Positions 34,716 to 44,855 of a stretch of DNA of 64,000 nucleotides are shown here, piece by piece (position 1 is the stretch's first letter; each line of letters starts with the position of its first letter). Where the stretch lies: the NCBI RefSeq assembly GCF_000423085.1, contig NZ_AUHH01000010.1, positions 62,001 through 126,000 on the forward strand, given 5' to 3'. The stretch comes from Granulicoccus phenolivorans DSM 17626 = NBRC 107789 = JCM 15570. GTDB taxonomy: Bacteria > Actinomycetota > Actinomycetes > Propionibacteriales > Propionibacteriaceae. The position numbers and the translations under genes are program-made. The notes beneath the pieces were generated by a model that ran no database searches, was not told the origin of the DNA, and was given only the letters and a program-made list of their open reading frames with translations.

Positions 34716-35213
34716 TCAGCTGAGTGCGGCCACCGCGGCGTCGTAGTCGGGCTCGGTGGTGATCTCGGGGACCAGCTGCGTGTGCAGGACCTTGCCGTCG
34801 GTGTCGAGCACGACCACCGAGCGGGCGAGCAGGCCGCGCATCGGGCCGTCGATCATCTGGACGCCGTAGGCGGTGCCGAAATCGTCCCGGAACGCCGAGC
34901 CGACCTGGACGTTCTCGATGCCCTCGGCGCCACAGAAGCGGTTCAGGGCGAACGGCAGGTCCATCGAGGCGCAGACGACGGTGGTGTTGGCCAGGCTCGC
35001 GGCGAGCTCGTTGAACTTGCGTACGCTGGTGGCGCAGACGGCGGTATCGATGCTGGGGAAGATGTTGAGGACGACCCGCTTGCCGGACAGCTGCTCGGAG
35101 GTGATCTCGGAGAGGTCGGCGGCGGTCAGGGAGACGGCCGGCGCCTGCGCGCCGACGGCGGGAAGGTCACCGACGGTATTGACGGTGGTGCCCTTGAATG
35201 CAGTAGTAGCCAT
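34716..35213 (-). CDS. tpx: thiol peroxidase Tpx
   Basis: This 165-residue atypical 2-Cys peroxiredoxin reduces hydroperoxides in the cytoplasm using thioredoxin. The peroxidatic cysteine is in DTAVCATS (about residue 60) and the resolving cysteine in NRFCGAEG (about 94). The N-terminal VGDLPAVGAQAPAVSLT and the length match the family. AGGGGGCC lies just before the ATG at 35213. It stands alone between the small gene and the TetR gene. Confidence 0.93.
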   Translation of the reverse strand: MATTAFKGTTVNTVGDLPAVGAQAPAVSLTAADLSEITSEQLSGKRVVLNIFPSIDTAVCATSVRKFNELAASLANTTVVCASMDLPFALNRFCGAEGIENVQVGSAFRDDFGTAYGVQMIDGPMRGLLARSVVVLDTDGKVLHTQLVPEITTEPDYDAAVAALS

Positions 35214-35285
35214 GGCCCCCTGTCTAGCACAGCCGGCTGCGCCCCCGGCAGCAGGACCGGGCCACGACTGGGTGCCCGGGCCCGC

Positions 35286-36206
35286 TCACCCGCCCGACCG
35301 GCGCTCCCGCGCCTGTCGGGCGGCCTGCCGGGCGAGTTTGCGCGCGTCCCGCAGCGCCTTCTCCGCATCGCGTACCGCCTTCTGCGCCTCGCGATAGCGC
35401 TTGTCATCAGCGATGTCAGCATCCTCCGGCGTGATCCAGGGCGCCGGATCCGGCCGCTCGGGCTGCTCGGTCGCCAGGTACGCGCTCACTCCGTCGAGAC
35501 TGCGGGCCAGGTTGAATCCGAACGGATCGTTGTCGGTGGCGAATACCCCGGCATCGATCGCGGCTCGCAGGTGCGGATAGGCATCGGCGGTGATCAGGAG
35601 CCGGAAGCGGGCATCCTCCTCGGCACCGATGGGGACCGCACCCGGACGCCGCTCCCGCTCGATCCGCGCATAGGAAGCCAGCACGATCCCGGTCCAGCGC
35701 GCCTGACCGGTGACCAGGAGCATCACGGCCACCCGCTCCTCATGGGTGAGCGAAGTGTCGGCGAGCGCAGCCAGGCCCGCATCCAGCCAGGCCGCAGTGT
35801 TGGGCGTCGCCGGCGAACCGTTGATCGGAATGTCCAGCACCCAGGGGTGGGCCAGATAGCGCTGGACCATCTCCGCATACAGCGCCTCCAGCCGCTCCCG
35901 CCAGCCCCACGCCGGATCCGGATCCGACGGCAGCCCGGTCGCCTCCTCCTGCATCAACAACAGCAGGTCGTCCTTGGCCGAGATGTAGCGATACAACGAC
36001 ATGGGCGTGAATCCCAACCGCGCCGCAACGGCGGCCATCGACACCGCCTGCAGCCCTTCGGCGTCGGCCAGTTCCACCGCAGCCTCCACGATGCGCTCGA
36101 CACTCATCTCGCGCTTGGGCCCGCGCTGCGGGTTGACGGCAATCCCCCAGGCGAGGGCGAGCCCGCGCGGAAGCTCCGGTTCGACAGATTCAGCCATGGG
36201 CCACAT
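35286..36206 (-). CDS. TetR-family repressor of the adjacent ABC exporter
   Basis: The regulator has about 306 residues. The TetR helix-turn-helix lies at about 35-85 (SVERIVEAAVELADAEGLQAVSMAAVAARLGFTPMSLYRYISAKDDLL). A long C-terminal ligand domain follows, then a basic helical tail (from DKRYREAQKAVRDAEKALRDARK), probably a coiled coil. ATG at 36206 or 36197 is possible. The gene is divergent from a two-gene drug-type ABC exporter, and three copies of ATAYACAGT lie between them, so it probably represses that exporter. That motif differs from the catabolic operator, so it is not an obvious regulator of the left-hand region. Confidence 0.87.
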   Translation of the reverse strand: MWPMAESVEPELPRGLALAWGIAVNPQRGPKREMSVERIVEAAVELADAEGLQAVSMAAVAARLGFTPMSLYRYISAKDDLLLLMQEEATGLPSDPDPAWGWRERLEALYAEMVQRYLAHPWVLDIPINGSPATPNTAAWLDAGLAALADTSLTHEERVAVMLLVTGQARWTGIVLASYARIERERRPGAVPIGAEEDARFRLLITADAYPHLRAAIDAGVFATDNDPFGFNLARSLDGVSAYLATEQPERPDPAPWITPEDADIADDKRYREAQKAVRDAEKALRDARKLARQAARQARERRSGG

Positions 36207-36224
36207 TCTAAGGCTTGTTTACCC

Positions 36225-36270
36225 TATACACAGTATGTGATGGTCATATACAGTGGATGCCATACACAGT
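36225..36270. promoter_or_regulatory. three repeated motifs in the TetR/exporter divergent region
   Basis: ATACACAGT (36226-36234), ATATACAGT (36246-36254) and ATACACAGT (36262-36270) repeat at spacings of 20 and 16 bases. The first is part of the inverted repeat CACA-GTA-TGTG (36229-36239). These are likely operators of the divergent TetR protein, placed 43 to 87 bp before the exporter ATPase start. Confidence 0.55.
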
Positions 36271-36312
36271 ACTCGACCTCGTCCAGAGGTCGGCGACACC
36301 CCGGAGGCACCC

Positions 36313-37254
36313 ATGACCGCGAACCCGACCCGACGTTCGGCCCCGACCCCGACCCGAGGGTCGCCACCGCGCGCAGCGGAACTCCCGAGCCCGGCCATCG
36401 AAGTCCGCGACCTGCGCAAGTCCTTCGGGCAGCAGACGATCCTGGCCGGGCTGGATCTCACCGTGCGGCGCGGGGAGATCCTGGCCCTGCTGGGTCCCAA
36501 CGGCGCCGGCAAGACCACCACCATCAACATCCTGAGCACACTCCTGCGCCCCGATGCCGGCAGCGCCCGGGTTGCCGGCTTCGACACCGTCGCCGATGCC
36601 GAGCAGGTCAAACGCCGGATCAGTCTCACCGGACAGTCGGCGGCCGTCGATGAGGTCCTGACCGGTACCGAGAACCTGGTCCTGCTGGGCCGGCTGTCCG
36701 GCCTGTCCGCGCGCACCGCGCGGATCCGATCCGCGGCCCTGCTGGAGCGGTTCGATCTGGGCCGGGCCGGTGCCAAGCGAGTGGCGACCTACTCCGGCGG
36801 GATGCGGCGCCGGCTCGACCTGGCGATGAGCTTCGTGGTCACCCCGGAGGTGCTCTTCCTCGACGAGCCGACGACCGGCCTCGACACCCGCAGCCGTCGC
36901 GATCTGTGGGACGTGATTCGCTCCCTCGCCGACGCCGGCACCACCGTCTTCCTCACCACGCAGTACCTGGAGGAGGCCGATCAGCTCGCCGATCGCATCG
37001 CGGTGCTGAACGACGGACACGTTGTCGCCAGCGGCACCGCCACCCAGCTGAAGACCCAGGTCGGCGGTGACACCGTCGAACTGCACGACCGGCACGGTTC
37101 GCTGCTGCGTGAACTGCCCACCGACGGGTCGGTGTCCGACCTGCGCCGTGCCCTCGACCTGCTCGACGAGTCCGGGGCCGAGGGCGTGGTGTCGCTGCGC
37201 CGACCCACGCTCGACGACGTGTTTTTCGCCCTCACCACCAAGGAGACCCGATGA
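36313..37254 (+). CDS. ABC exporter ATPase (DrrA-like)
   Basis: The 313-residue ATPase is of the daunorubicin-resistance/ABC-2 type. Walker A is GPNGAGKTT (about 58-66), the signature YSGGMRRRLDLAMS (about 158) and Walker B VLFLDEPTTGLDTRS. The C-terminal extension (LRRPTLDDVFFALTTKETR) is characteristic of DrrA-like proteins. ATG at 36313 follows GGAGG at 5 nt. The gene is coupled to the permease by ATGA. It should power export of a hydrophobic drug or metabolite under control of the divergent TetR gene. Confidence 0.9.
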   Translation: MTANPTRRSAPTPTRGSPPRAAELPSPAIEVRDLRKSFGQQTILAGLDLTVRRGEILALLGPNGAGKTTTINILSTLLRPDAGSARVAGFDTVADAEQVKRRISLTGQSAAVDEVLTGTENLVLLGRLSGLSARTARIRSAALLERFDLGRAGAKRVATYSGGMRRRLDLAMSFVVTPEVLFLDEPTTGLDTRSRRDLWDVIRSLADAGTTVFLTTQYLEEADQLADRIAVLNDGHVVASGTATQLKTQVGGDTVELHDRHGSLLRELPTDGSVSDLRRALDLLDESGAEGVVSLRRPTLDDVFFALTTKETR

Positions 37255-38057
37255 CCACCCTGCCTGCGACGCCACTGTCTCCTGCCATCCGACCAAGAGT
37301 CGGCGGCATGGTCGCCGAGAGCGTGTTTGCCCGGCGCAGCCTGCGTCACTCACTGCGCGATGGGGAATCGCTGCTCATGGCGATCATGCTCCCGGTCCTG
37401 CTGATGCTGGTGTTCACCTTCGTGTTCGGTGGAGCGATCGCCCCCGGTGGCGGCTACGTCGACTATGTCGTTCCCGGCATCATCCTCACCTGCGCCGGGT
37501 TCGGTGCCTCCTCCACCGCGGTGTACGTTGCCCAGGACATGTCGACCGGGATCATCGACCGGATCCGGACCATGCCGGTACGTGCCGGCGCCGTCCTCAC
37601 CGGTCACGTGGTCGCCAGTCTGTTGCGCAACCTGGTGGCCACCGGCCTGGTGATTGCCGTGGCCCTGGTTCTCGGCTTCCGACCGTCGGCCGGCCCGGTG
37701 GGTTGGCTCGGTGCGGTCGGGATGATCGCGCTGTGGATCCTGGCGATCACCTACCTTTTCGCGGCAATCGGGCTGGCTTCCGGCAGCCCGGAGGCGGCGA
37801 CCGCGTACGGCTTCATCCTCCTGTTCCTGCCGTACCTCTCCAGTGCCTTCGTACCGGTGTCGACCATGCCCCACTGGCTGCAGTGGGTCTCGCGGAATCA
37901 GCCGGTGACCCCGATCATCGAGACGATCCGGGGGAACCTCATGGGTACCCCCATCGGTGCCGCTGCCTGGTGGGCCATCGGGTGGTGCCTGCTCATCCTG
38001 GTCGCGTCGGTCGGCTGGGGTGCGTGGCTGTTCCGACGCCGGGCGGGACGCCGCTGA
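37251..38057 (+). CDS. ABC-2 type exporter permease (DrrB-like)
   Basis: The 268-residue membrane protein has about six hydrophobic segments, including LLMAIMLPVLLMLVFTFVFGG, the YVDYVVPGIILTC segment and the C-terminal WWAIGWCLLILVASVGWGAWLF. The ABC-2 signature region (TGIIDRIRTMPVRAGAVLTGHV) is present. It begins inside the ATPase stop (4-base overlap) and completes the exporter. The substrate is unknown. Confidence 0.9.
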   Translation: MTTLPATPLSPAIRPRVGGMVAESVFARRSLRHSLRDGESLLMAIMLPVLLMLVFTFVFGGAIAPGGGYVDYVVPGIILTCAGFGASSTAVYVAQDMSTGIIDRIRTMPVRAGAVLTGHVVASLLRNLVATGLVIAVALVLGFRPSAGPVGWLGAVGMIALWILAITYLFAAIGLASGSPEAATAYGFILLFLPYLSSAFVPVSTMPHWLQWVSRNQPVTPIIETIRGNLMGTPIGAAAWWAIGWCLLILVASVGWGAWLFRRRAGRR

Positions 38058-38236
38058 CCGGAGCCGCCGCCGCGGCGGCGGCAGTGCCTGAGACAATACC
38101 TACGCGGGTTCGACCCGAGTTGCGGGTACCGGAAACGCCGGGACGCGCAACCGGGCCGACCCGGTCGGGTGCACTAGTGTCAAAATCTCCCGTTTGCCGA
38201 TCGACCGTGCCCGAGCCCGGAGGAGGTCCACCCACG

Positions 38237-39193
38237 ATGCCGTCCACCCGACGCCTGGTAGTCGTCGATCCCTCCCCTGCCCCCGGGATGGGCGGGATGC
38301 CCGCCGGTCGGCTGCTGCCCAACAGTCGCGTCGGCATGATCGGCCCCTGGTGCCTGGTGAACCATTTCGGTCCGACCGACACCCGCGGCGGTGCCCCTAT
38401 CGCCTCGCCGCGGCACCCCCATACCGGCTGCAGTACGGTCACCTGGCTGTTCTCCGGCGCGATCGAGCATGTCGACTCGATCGGGAATCGGATCCGGATC
38501 ACCCCCGGCGAGGTGGCCCGGCTGATCGCCGGTCGTGGGGTGTCCCACGCCCAGACCGCGGACCCGACGGCGCCGATCCTGCACGGGGTCCACCTGTGGC
38601 TGGCGCTGCCCGAACATGCCCGGCACATCGCCCCCGCGCTGACCCGCTATCGCCCCGATCCGATCGGCGTCGACGATGCCACCGTCCGCCTGTTCATCGG
38701 GACCTGGCTCGGCCGCGGCGCCCCGGTCCTGACCTACAGCCCGGTGGTCGGGGCGGAGATCATGCTGCCGGTGCGGGGCCGGCTGGCCCGGGAGCTGGCC
38801 CCCGACTTCGCGCACGGCGTCCTGGTCGATCGCCCGGTCACGGTCAACGGGACCCCGGTCCCGGCCAACCGATTGGCGATACTCCCGCTGGGGACGCCGG
38901 AACTGCGCATGGAGGCCGGCCCCGAACCGGTTCGGGCCATCCTGCTCGGCGGGCGACCGTTGCCCGACCGGGTCATCATGTGGTGGACCTTCCTGGGCCG
39001 GACCCACGCCGAGATCGCCGACTACCGGGCTGCCTGGCAGGCCGAGATCGGCGCCGAACCGGCCGACCCGCCGGCCAGCGGACGGTATCGCGACGCCGTG
39101 GCCTGGCCCCGGTTCGGCGTGCCCGAACCGGGAATGGCCCCGGCGCAGCCCGCTCCCCCGCTCAACGGGATCCTGCGCCCCCGCCGGTCCTGA
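38237..39193 (+). CDS. pirin-family protein
   Basis: This cupin-fold protein has about 318 residues. The pirin core is evident from GPWCLVNHFGP, the metal-binding PRHPHTGCSTVTWLFSG and the VARLIAGRGVSHAQ segment. The C-terminal cupin half ends with a pirin-C-like region (ELRMEAGPEPVRAILLGGRPLP). ATG at 38237 follows GGAGGAGGT. Pirins are iron-binding proteins, some with quercetinase or co-regulator activity; the role here is not shown. It is convergent with fbiC, with a hairpin between them. Confidence 0.85.
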   Translation: MPSTRRLVVVDPSPAPGMGGMPAGRLLPNSRVGMIGPWCLVNHFGPTDTRGGAPIASPRHPHTGCSTVTWLFSGAIEHVDSIGNRIRITPGEVARLIAGRGVSHAQTADPTAPILHGVHLWLALPEHARHIAPALTRYRPDPIGVDDATVRLFIGTWLGRGAPVLTYSPVVGAEIMLPVRGRLARELAPDFAHGVLVDRPVTVNGTPVPANRLAILPLGTPELRMEAGPEPVRAILLGGRPLPDRVIMWWTFLGRTHAEIADYRAAWQAEIGAEPADPPASGRYRDAVAWPRFGVPEPGMAPAQPAPPLNGILRPRRS

Positions 39194-39197
39194 GGCC

Positions 39198-39222
39198 CAG
39201 CCGCCCGATCTCGGGCCGGCTG
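39198..39222. terminator. hairpin between convergent pirin and fbiC genes
   Basis: CAGCCG-CCCGA pairs with TCGGG-CCGGCTG across two bases. It lies in the 48-bp gap between two converging stops and can serve both genes. No T tract is visible. Confidence 0.55.
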
Positions 39223-39241
39223 AGCCTCGACCGCCCGGACC

Positions 39242-41740
39242 TCAGCCGACCGGGGCGTACAGGGTGGTGCGCTGGCGTACCGGTCGGCCGATCCCGTCGG
39301 CGATCTCACTGATCTCGGCAATGGACTTGGCCGAACCGTGCTGGGAGCCGGCCATCCGGGAGATGGTCTCCTCCATCAGGGTGCCGCCCAGGTCGTTCGC
39401 GCCGCTGCGCAGCATGGTCCGGGTCCCCTCGATGCCGAGCTTCACCCAGCTGGTCTGGATGTTGTCGACCAGCCCGAACAGCAGGATCCGCGCCATCGCG
39501 TGCACCGCGATGTTGTCCCGCAGGGTCGGGCCCGGCCGGGCCACCCCGGCCAGATAGATCGGCGCGGAGGTGTGCACGAACGGCAGCGGCACGAACTCGG
39601 TGAAGCCACCGGTCTCGGTCTGGATCCGCCCGAGCAGCTTCAGGTGCGCCACCCAGTGGTCGGGCCGGTCGACGTGGCCGTACATCATCGTCGAGGTGGA
39701 CGGGATACCCAGCTCGTGCGCGGTGGTGACCACCTCGATCCATTTCTGGGTCGGCAGCTTGCCCTTGGTCAGCACCCAGCGCACCTCGTCGTCCAGGATC
39801 TCCGCAGCGGTGCCCGGGATGCTGTTCAGGCCGGCCTCGCGGACGGCGGTCAGCCATTCCCGGATCGACAACCCGGCCCGGGTCGCCCCGTTGACGACCT
39901 CCATCGGCGAGTACGCATGGATGTGCATCCCGGGCACCCGCTCCCGGACCGCCCGGACGATCTCGGTGTAGCCGTCGACCGGCATCATCGGATCGATCCC
40001 GCCCTGCATGCAGACCTCGGTGGCGCCCAGGTCCCAGGCCTCCGCGGCCCGCTCGGCGACCTCGTCGTAGGACAGCGAATACGCGTCCTCATCGGTACGC
40101 CGCTGGGCGAAGGCGCAGAAGCGGCAGCCGGTGTAACAGATGTTGTTGAAGTTGATGTTGCGATTGACGATGTAGGTGACGTCATCGCCGACGCGGTCGA
40201 ACCGCATCTGGTCGGCCAGGTGGGTCACCTGGGCCAGCGCCTCCCCCTCGGCGGTCATCAGGGTCAGTGCCTGATCGTCGGTGAGTTGCTGCGGATCGGC
40301 CTCGGCCTGCGCCAGGGCCGCCTTCACGTCCCCGCCGAGCCGGACCGGAGCACTGGCCTCGCGGACCTGCTTGCGCAACTGTTCCCAGTCGCCGTAGACG
40401 GAATCGAAATCCCCGCGCCGGTCGCTGCTGCGCCCGGTCACATCGATGCTGACGTGCAGGTCCGCGCGGCCGAGGGTCTGCCCGCTCTCGGGTTCCTGCC
40501 AGGCCAGCCCCTGCGGGCGTACGCCGGGGCGCGCGAGCCCACTGCCGGCCGCCAGCGCATTCACGTGCGGCTGGACCCGGGGATCCAGCCACGGTTCGCC
40601 GGCCCGAACGTACTCGGGATGGACGGTGAGGCGTGCGGTGAGGGTGAAGCCGGCCTCGGTGCATACCCGGCGCAGGGCCTCCAGGCTGGGCCAGGGCCGC
40701 TCGGGGTTCACATGATCGGGAGTCAGCGGGGAGACCCCGCCGAAATCGTCGATCCCCGCCTCGATCAGCAGGCGGCACTCCTCGAGGTCGACCAGGTTCG
40801 GCGGGGCCTGGACCCGGGCCCGCGGCCCGAGCAGGATCCGGGTCACCGCGATGGTGGCCAGGTAGTCCGCCAGCGGGAGGTCGTCGGCGTGCCGCAGCGC
40901 GGTGTCCGGCTTGGCCCGGAAGTTCTGCACGATCACTTCCTGGATCGCGCCGTAGTCGCGGATCTGGTCCCGCAGGGCCAGAATCGTGTCGATCCGCTCC
41001 TCGTTGGTCTCCCCGATGCCGACCAGCAGGCCCGTGGTGAACGGCACGTTCAGTCGCCCCGCATCGGTCAGCGTCCGCAGCCGGACCGCCGGGTCCTTGT
41101 CCGGGGAGCCGTAGTGCACCTGCCCCCGCTCGGTGTGCAGCCGGGTGCTGGTGGTCTCCAGCATCATCCCCAGCGACGGCGCGACCGGCTTGAGCCGGGC
41201 CAGTTCCTCCCAGCTGAGCACGCCGGGGTTCAGGTGCGGCAGCAGGCCGGTCTCCTCCAGCACCCGGATCGCCATCGCCCGCAGGTAGTCCAGGGTCGAG
41301 TCGTAGCCGTGCTCGTCGAGCCACTGCCGCGCCTGCGGCCACCGCGCCTCGGGCCGATCCCCGAGGGTGAACAGGGCCTCCAGACAACCGAGTTCGGCGC
41401 CGCGGCGGGCGATGTCGACGACCTCGTCGGGTTCGAGGAACATCCCGTGGCCCTGCCGGCGCAGGTCGGCCGGGTCGGTGGCGAAGGTGCAGTAGTGACA
41501 GGTGTCGCGGCACAGCCGGGTGAGCGGGATGAAGACCTTCGGGGAGTAGGTGATCATCCCCTCGCGTCCGACGGTGACCAGGCCGGCGTCACGGACCCGG
41601 GCCGCGGCGGCGCAGAGTTCGGTCAGGTCGTCCCCGCGGGCGTCGAGCAGGGCGGCGGCCTCGGTCCGGTCGAGGCTGGCACCCCGGCGTACGCGGGCCA
41701 GGCTGCGGCGGATCTGATGGGTGTTGGGCGAATCGGTCAT
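39242..41740 (-). CDS. fbiC: FO synthase FbiC (CofG-CofH fusion)
   Basis: The protein has about 832 residues and is the two-domain radical-SAM enzyme that makes the deazaflavin FO, the chromophore of coenzyme F420. The CofG half has CRDTCHYC (Cys 77, 81, 84) and the CofH half CYTGCRFC (Cys 535, 539, 542), each binding a [4Fe-4S] cluster. The length matches actinobacterial FbiC. ATG at 41740 was chosen because the family-conserved sequence begins shortly after it. Other F420 genes are not in the window, but this shows the organism makes F420. Confidence 0.95.
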   Translation of the reverse strand: MTDSPNTHQIRRSLARVRRGASLDRTEAAALLDARGDDLTELCAAAARVRDAGLVTVGREGMITYSPKVFIPLTRLCRDTCHYCTFATDPADLRRQGHGMFLEPDEVVDIARRGAELGCLEALFTLGDRPEARWPQARQWLDEHGYDSTLDYLRAMAIRVLEETGLLPHLNPGVLSWEELARLKPVAPSLGMMLETTSTRLHTERGQVHYGSPDKDPAVRLRTLTDAGRLNVPFTTGLLVGIGETNEERIDTILALRDQIRDYGAIQEVIVQNFRAKPDTALRHADDLPLADYLATIAVTRILLGPRARVQAPPNLVDLEECRLLIEAGIDDFGGVSPLTPDHVNPERPWPSLEALRRVCTEAGFTLTARLTVHPEYVRAGEPWLDPRVQPHVNALAAGSGLARPGVRPQGLAWQEPESGQTLGRADLHVSIDVTGRSSDRRGDFDSVYGDWEQLRKQVREASAPVRLGGDVKAALAQAEADPQQLTDDQALTLMTAEGEALAQVTHLADQMRFDRVGDDVTYIVNRNINFNNICYTGCRFCAFAQRRTDEDAYSLSYDEVAERAAEAWDLGATEVCMQGGIDPMMPVDGYTEIVRAVRERVPGMHIHAYSPMEVVNGATRAGLSIREWLTAVREAGLNSIPGTAAEILDDEVRWVLTKGKLPTQKWIEVVTTAHELGIPSTSTMMYGHVDRPDHWVAHLKLLGRIQTETGGFTEFVPLPFVHTSAPIYLAGVARPGPTLRDNIAVHAMARILLFGLVDNIQTSWVKLGIEGTRTMLRSGANDLGGTLMEETISRMAGSQHGSAKSIAEISEIADGIGRPVRQRTTLYAPVG

Positions 41741-41868
41741 CCGGGAGAACTCCGAGGGGTGAGACGGCAGGCGGCGGCACCGGCGCTGGCCGGTGATCGC
41801 GGGGACCTGCCGGTCGATCACCAGCCGCATGCTGCGGCGGCCCTACCCACGACGTAGATTCCCGCAGC

Positions 41869-43875
41869 CTAGGGCATCGGGAGCTTGGCTTCCAGCAGCG
41901 GGGCCAGGGTGCGCGAGAAACTCTTGGTGATGTGGTCCTCGTCGTAGTAGACCGGGAGCCCCCCGATCACCGGGTAGCACAGCCGGTCGTCGCAGAAGGC
42001 CTCGGTGAGTTCGAGCCGGTGCACCCGGTCGCTGCCGAAGGTGGCCGCGGCCTCGTACTGCAGGTCGCGCGGCAGCAGCGCTTCGGCGCGCGGGACGGCA
42101 CAGTCGAGTTGATTCTGGCTGCTGGCCAGGCAGGAGGGCATGTGCTGGCCGCCGGTGCCCGGGTAGTCCCGGATCACCGTCACCGGGGCGATCTGCTCCC
42201 AGTCCCGCCAGACCGCCTGGAAGCCGGCGATGGCCGACCCGGTGGAGTACCAGTCGGTGAGCACGGAGGCAGTGGTGATGATCATGTCGACCTGGTCGCG
42301 CCGCAGTTCCTCGGTGACCCGATGGGCCCAATCGGTGCACTGCCGGTTGGTGTCGCGCGGCCCGTGCTTGAAGGAGGGAGTGGTGGCGTACGTCGCCGGG
42401 CAGCCGCCCTGGAAGTGGCCGCGGACCTCCCAACCGCGATTCTGGGCGATCACCTTCAACGCCGGGTACAGCGACTCGGCATGGGAGTCGCCGACCAGCG
42501 CCACCTTGAGCCGGACCAGATTGGGATCGCAGCCCCCGTGGCTGCAGGGGTCGCCCCAGGGGGCTTCGGCCTCGCTGACCGTGGACATCGCCGGCTGGCC
42601 GAACGGGTCGGCACACTGGTCATTGAGCGGAGCCTTCGCCCCGATACAGGGTTCGTTGTCCAGCCGGGCCTCCAGGGCCGCGGTCGCGCTCTGCTGGCCG
42701 CTCTCGGCGACCCGGCCGGCGCCGAAGGCGGTGCCCGCGATCAGGGCCATGGCGGCGAACACCACCACCAGGGTGCGCCGCGTCCGCTTGCCCCACCACT
42801 GGTTGCGTTGCGCCGGGATCTCCACATAGAACCGGGTCAGGTGCGCCAGGACCCCGGTGGCGACCAGTACCAGTCCCTTCTCCCACCAGGACAGGGTGTG
42901 GCCGACGGCGTACGGCATGAGCACCAGCAGCGGCCAGTGCCACAGGTAGACCGCGTAGGAGACGTTGCCCAACCACTGCACCGGTCGCAGGCCGAACACC
43001 CGGGTCAGCGGGTCGCGCCGGCCGGTGTCGCCGGCCACGATGATCATCGCGGTGCCGACCACCGGGATCGCGGCGATCCAGCCGGGGAACGGAGTGGCCT
43101 GGCTGATCAGCACCGCCGTCCCGAACAGCAGCACCACACCGAGCCAGCGCAGGAACACCGGGAGTCCGCGCAGCGGGGTCCAGCGTCGCAGCAGCAGACT
43201 GACCAGGGCACCGGCACCGAACTCCCAGGCGCGCGTGGTGGTGAGGAAGTACGCCATCGCCTGGTCGGAGTTGGTCAGCGCGATCGAGTGGATCAGGGAG
43301 GCGGTGGTCAGCGCGACGAGCACCCAGCCGATCGTGCGCACGGTATGGCCGCGGAAATAGCGTCGGGCCAGGTACAGGCCCAGCAGGATCAGCGCCGGCC
43401 AGACGAAGTAGAACTGCTCCTCCGTCGACAGCGACCAGTAGTGCTGCGCCGGGGAGGCCAGGTCGTTGGAGGCGGAATACGTGACCGCCTGCGAGGCCAG
43501 CCACAGGTTCTGCACGTAGAACGTGGAGGCGATCACCTCACGGATGGTGCCCAGCAGGTAGCGCTGCGGCAGGACCAGGATCGAACCGATCAGCAGGACG
43601 ACCAGCACCAGCATGCTGGCCGGCAGCAGCCGCCGGGCCCGGCGGGCATAGAACGACGACAGCCGGATGGTCCCGCTGCGGTCCACCTCGCGCAACAGGT
43701 GATCGGTGATCAGATAGCCGGAAATCACGAAGAACGCGTCGACCCCGACGAACCCACCGCGGAACAACCCGGTGGGCGCGACGTGGAAGGCAACCACGAG
43801 GCCGACCGCGATGGCTCGCAGGGCCTGGAGTTCCGGAAGAAACCGTCGGGTGCGTCGCTGCTCGACGGCATTCAT
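41869..43875 (-). CDS. OafA/YrhL-type acyltransferase with SGNH domain
   Basis: This 668-residue membrane protein has an N-terminal acyltransferase-3 domain (about 1-370) with some ten membrane segments. Hallmarks are LPELQALRAIAVGLVVAFH, GGFVGVDAFFVISGYLI and HYWSLSTEEQFYFVWP. The extracytoplasmic C-terminal SGNH-type domain contains VALVGDSHAESL (about 460) and the Asp-x-x-His YDEDHIT near the end. It probably O-acetylates a cell-surface glycan or exported sugar. AGGAGG lies 6 nt before ATG 43875. No glycan cluster surrounds it. Confidence 0.88.
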   Translation of the reverse strand: MNAVEQRRTRRFLPELQALRAIAVGLVVAFHVAPTGLFRGGFVGVDAFFVISGYLITDHLLREVDRSGTIRLSSFYARRARRLLPASMLVLVVLLIGSILVLPQRYLLGTIREVIASTFYVQNLWLASQAVTYSASNDLASPAQHYWSLSTEEQFYFVWPALILLGLYLARRYFRGHTVRTIGWVLVALTTASLIHSIALTNSDQAMAYFLTTTRAWEFGAGALVSLLLRRWTPLRGLPVFLRWLGVVLLFGTAVLISQATPFPGWIAAIPVVGTAMIIVAGDTGRRDPLTRVFGLRPVQWLGNVSYAVYLWHWPLLVLMPYAVGHTLSWWEKGLVLVATGVLAHLTRFYVEIPAQRNQWWGKRTRRTLVVVFAAMALIAGTAFGAGRVAESGQQSATAALEARLDNEPCIGAKAPLNDQCADPFGQPAMSTVSEAEAPWGDPCSHGGCDPNLVRLKVALVGDSHAESLYPALKVIAQNRGWEVRGHFQGGCPATYATTPSFKHGPRDTNRQCTDWAHRVTEELRRDQVDMIITTASVLTDWYSTGSAIAGFQAVWRDWEQIAPVTVIRDYPGTGGQHMPSCLASSQNQLDCAVPRAEALLPRDLQYEAAATFGSDRVHRLELTEAFCDDRLCYPVIGGLPVYYDEDHITKSFSRTLAPLLEAKLPMP

Positions 43876-43932
43876 CCGGAGCCTCCTGGTCTGTAGTGGA
43901 CGGGTCAGCGACGCCCTCGGCCGGAGGTGCGA

Positions 43933-44826
43933 TCAGACGGTGACCGGAGTCTCCTTTGCTGACAACTTCTCCGCAAAGTACTTCCTGATCGCCACGGTGA
44001 TCAAACCGACCCACAGGGCGAGTACCAAACCGTAACCGATCCACACCGCGACCCCGGTGATGTCGAAGGCCTGGAACAGGGTCCGCAGGTTGGTCAGCAC
44101 GATCAGCCCACCGACCGCGGTCCCCATGATCCGCGCCGGGAGCCGGCTGACCAGCCAGGCCGCGATGGGTGCGGCGATCAGGCCCCCGATCAGCAGGGCG
44201 GCGACGATGCCCAGGTCGATCCCGGCCGTCCCGAGGCCGACCAGGAAGCCCACGCTGGCCGCCAGCGAGACCAGGAACTCCGAGGTGTCCACCGAGCCGA
44301 TCACCGTCCGCGGGGCGGTCTTGCCCCGCGACAGCAGCGTCGTGGTCGACACCGGCCCCCAGCCGCCACCGCCGGTGGCATCAACGAAGCCGCCGATCAG
44401 CCCCAGCGGGATGAGGAAGCGCGGGGTGTGCGGGGAGGTGGTCGCGTGGGCGCTCGCCGGCGCCCGGAACGCGAACCGGAACAGGATGTAGATCCCCAGC
44501 GCCCCGAGGATGGCGGCCATCACCGGCTGGCCGGCTTCGGTGGAGATGTTGGACAGCACGGTCGCGCCCAGGAAGGCACCGATCGCGCCGGGGACGCCGA
44601 GCCGGGCGACGAGTTTCCAGTCGGTGTTCCCGAGTTTCCAATGGGACACCCCGGAAGCCAGGTTCGTGCCGACCTCGGCCAGATGGACCGACGCGGACGC
44701 CAGCGCCGGGGACAGCCCGACGATCAGCAGCATGGTGCTGGAGGTGACGCCGTAGCCCATCCCGAGCGCGCCGTCGACCAGTTGGGCACCGAGCCCGACC
44801 AGCCCCAGCAGGACAAGTTTTCTCAT
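43933..44826 (-). CDS. TauE/SafE-type sulfite/anion exporter
   Basis: The 297-residue membrane protein has about eight hydrophobic segments and the duplicated TauE/SafE pattern. GLGAQLVDGALGMGYGVTSS opens the first half, and GLIGGFVDATGGGGWGPVSTT opens the second. It is the last gene of the sulfate-assimilation operon, 29 bp after the precorrin-2 dehydrogenase gene. Export of sulfite or another sulfur anion, or sulfate uptake as proposed for some actinobacterial homologues, would fit. The direction of transport cannot be read from sequence. Confidence 0.85.
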   Translation of the reverse strand: MRKLVLLGLVGLGAQLVDGALGMGYGVTSSTMLLIVGLSPALASASVHLAEVGTNLASGVSHWKLGNTDWKLVARLGVPGAIGAFLGATVLSNISTEAGQPVMAAILGALGIYILFRFAFRAPASAHATTSPHTPRFLIPLGLIGGFVDATGGGGWGPVSTTTLLSRGKTAPRTVIGSVDTSEFLVSLAASVGFLVGLGTAGIDLGIVAALLIGGLIAAPIAAWLVSRLPARIMGTAVGGLIVLTNLRTLFQAFDITGVAVWIGYGLVLALWVGLITVAIRKYFAEKLSAKETPVTV

Positions 44827-44855
44827 TCGATGGAGACCTTAGAAGTGGGAAATCT

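Noticed and set aside
35286-36206. TetR gene considered as the regulator of the nine-site regulon.
   Set aside because: It is paired with a divergent exporter and a different repeated motif, and no copy of the 20-bp operator lies near it.
38864-38877. GCCAACCGATTGGC palindrome resembling the regulon operator.
   Set aside because: It lies inside the pirin coding sequence far from any start and has only the 12-base core without the outer half-site bases.
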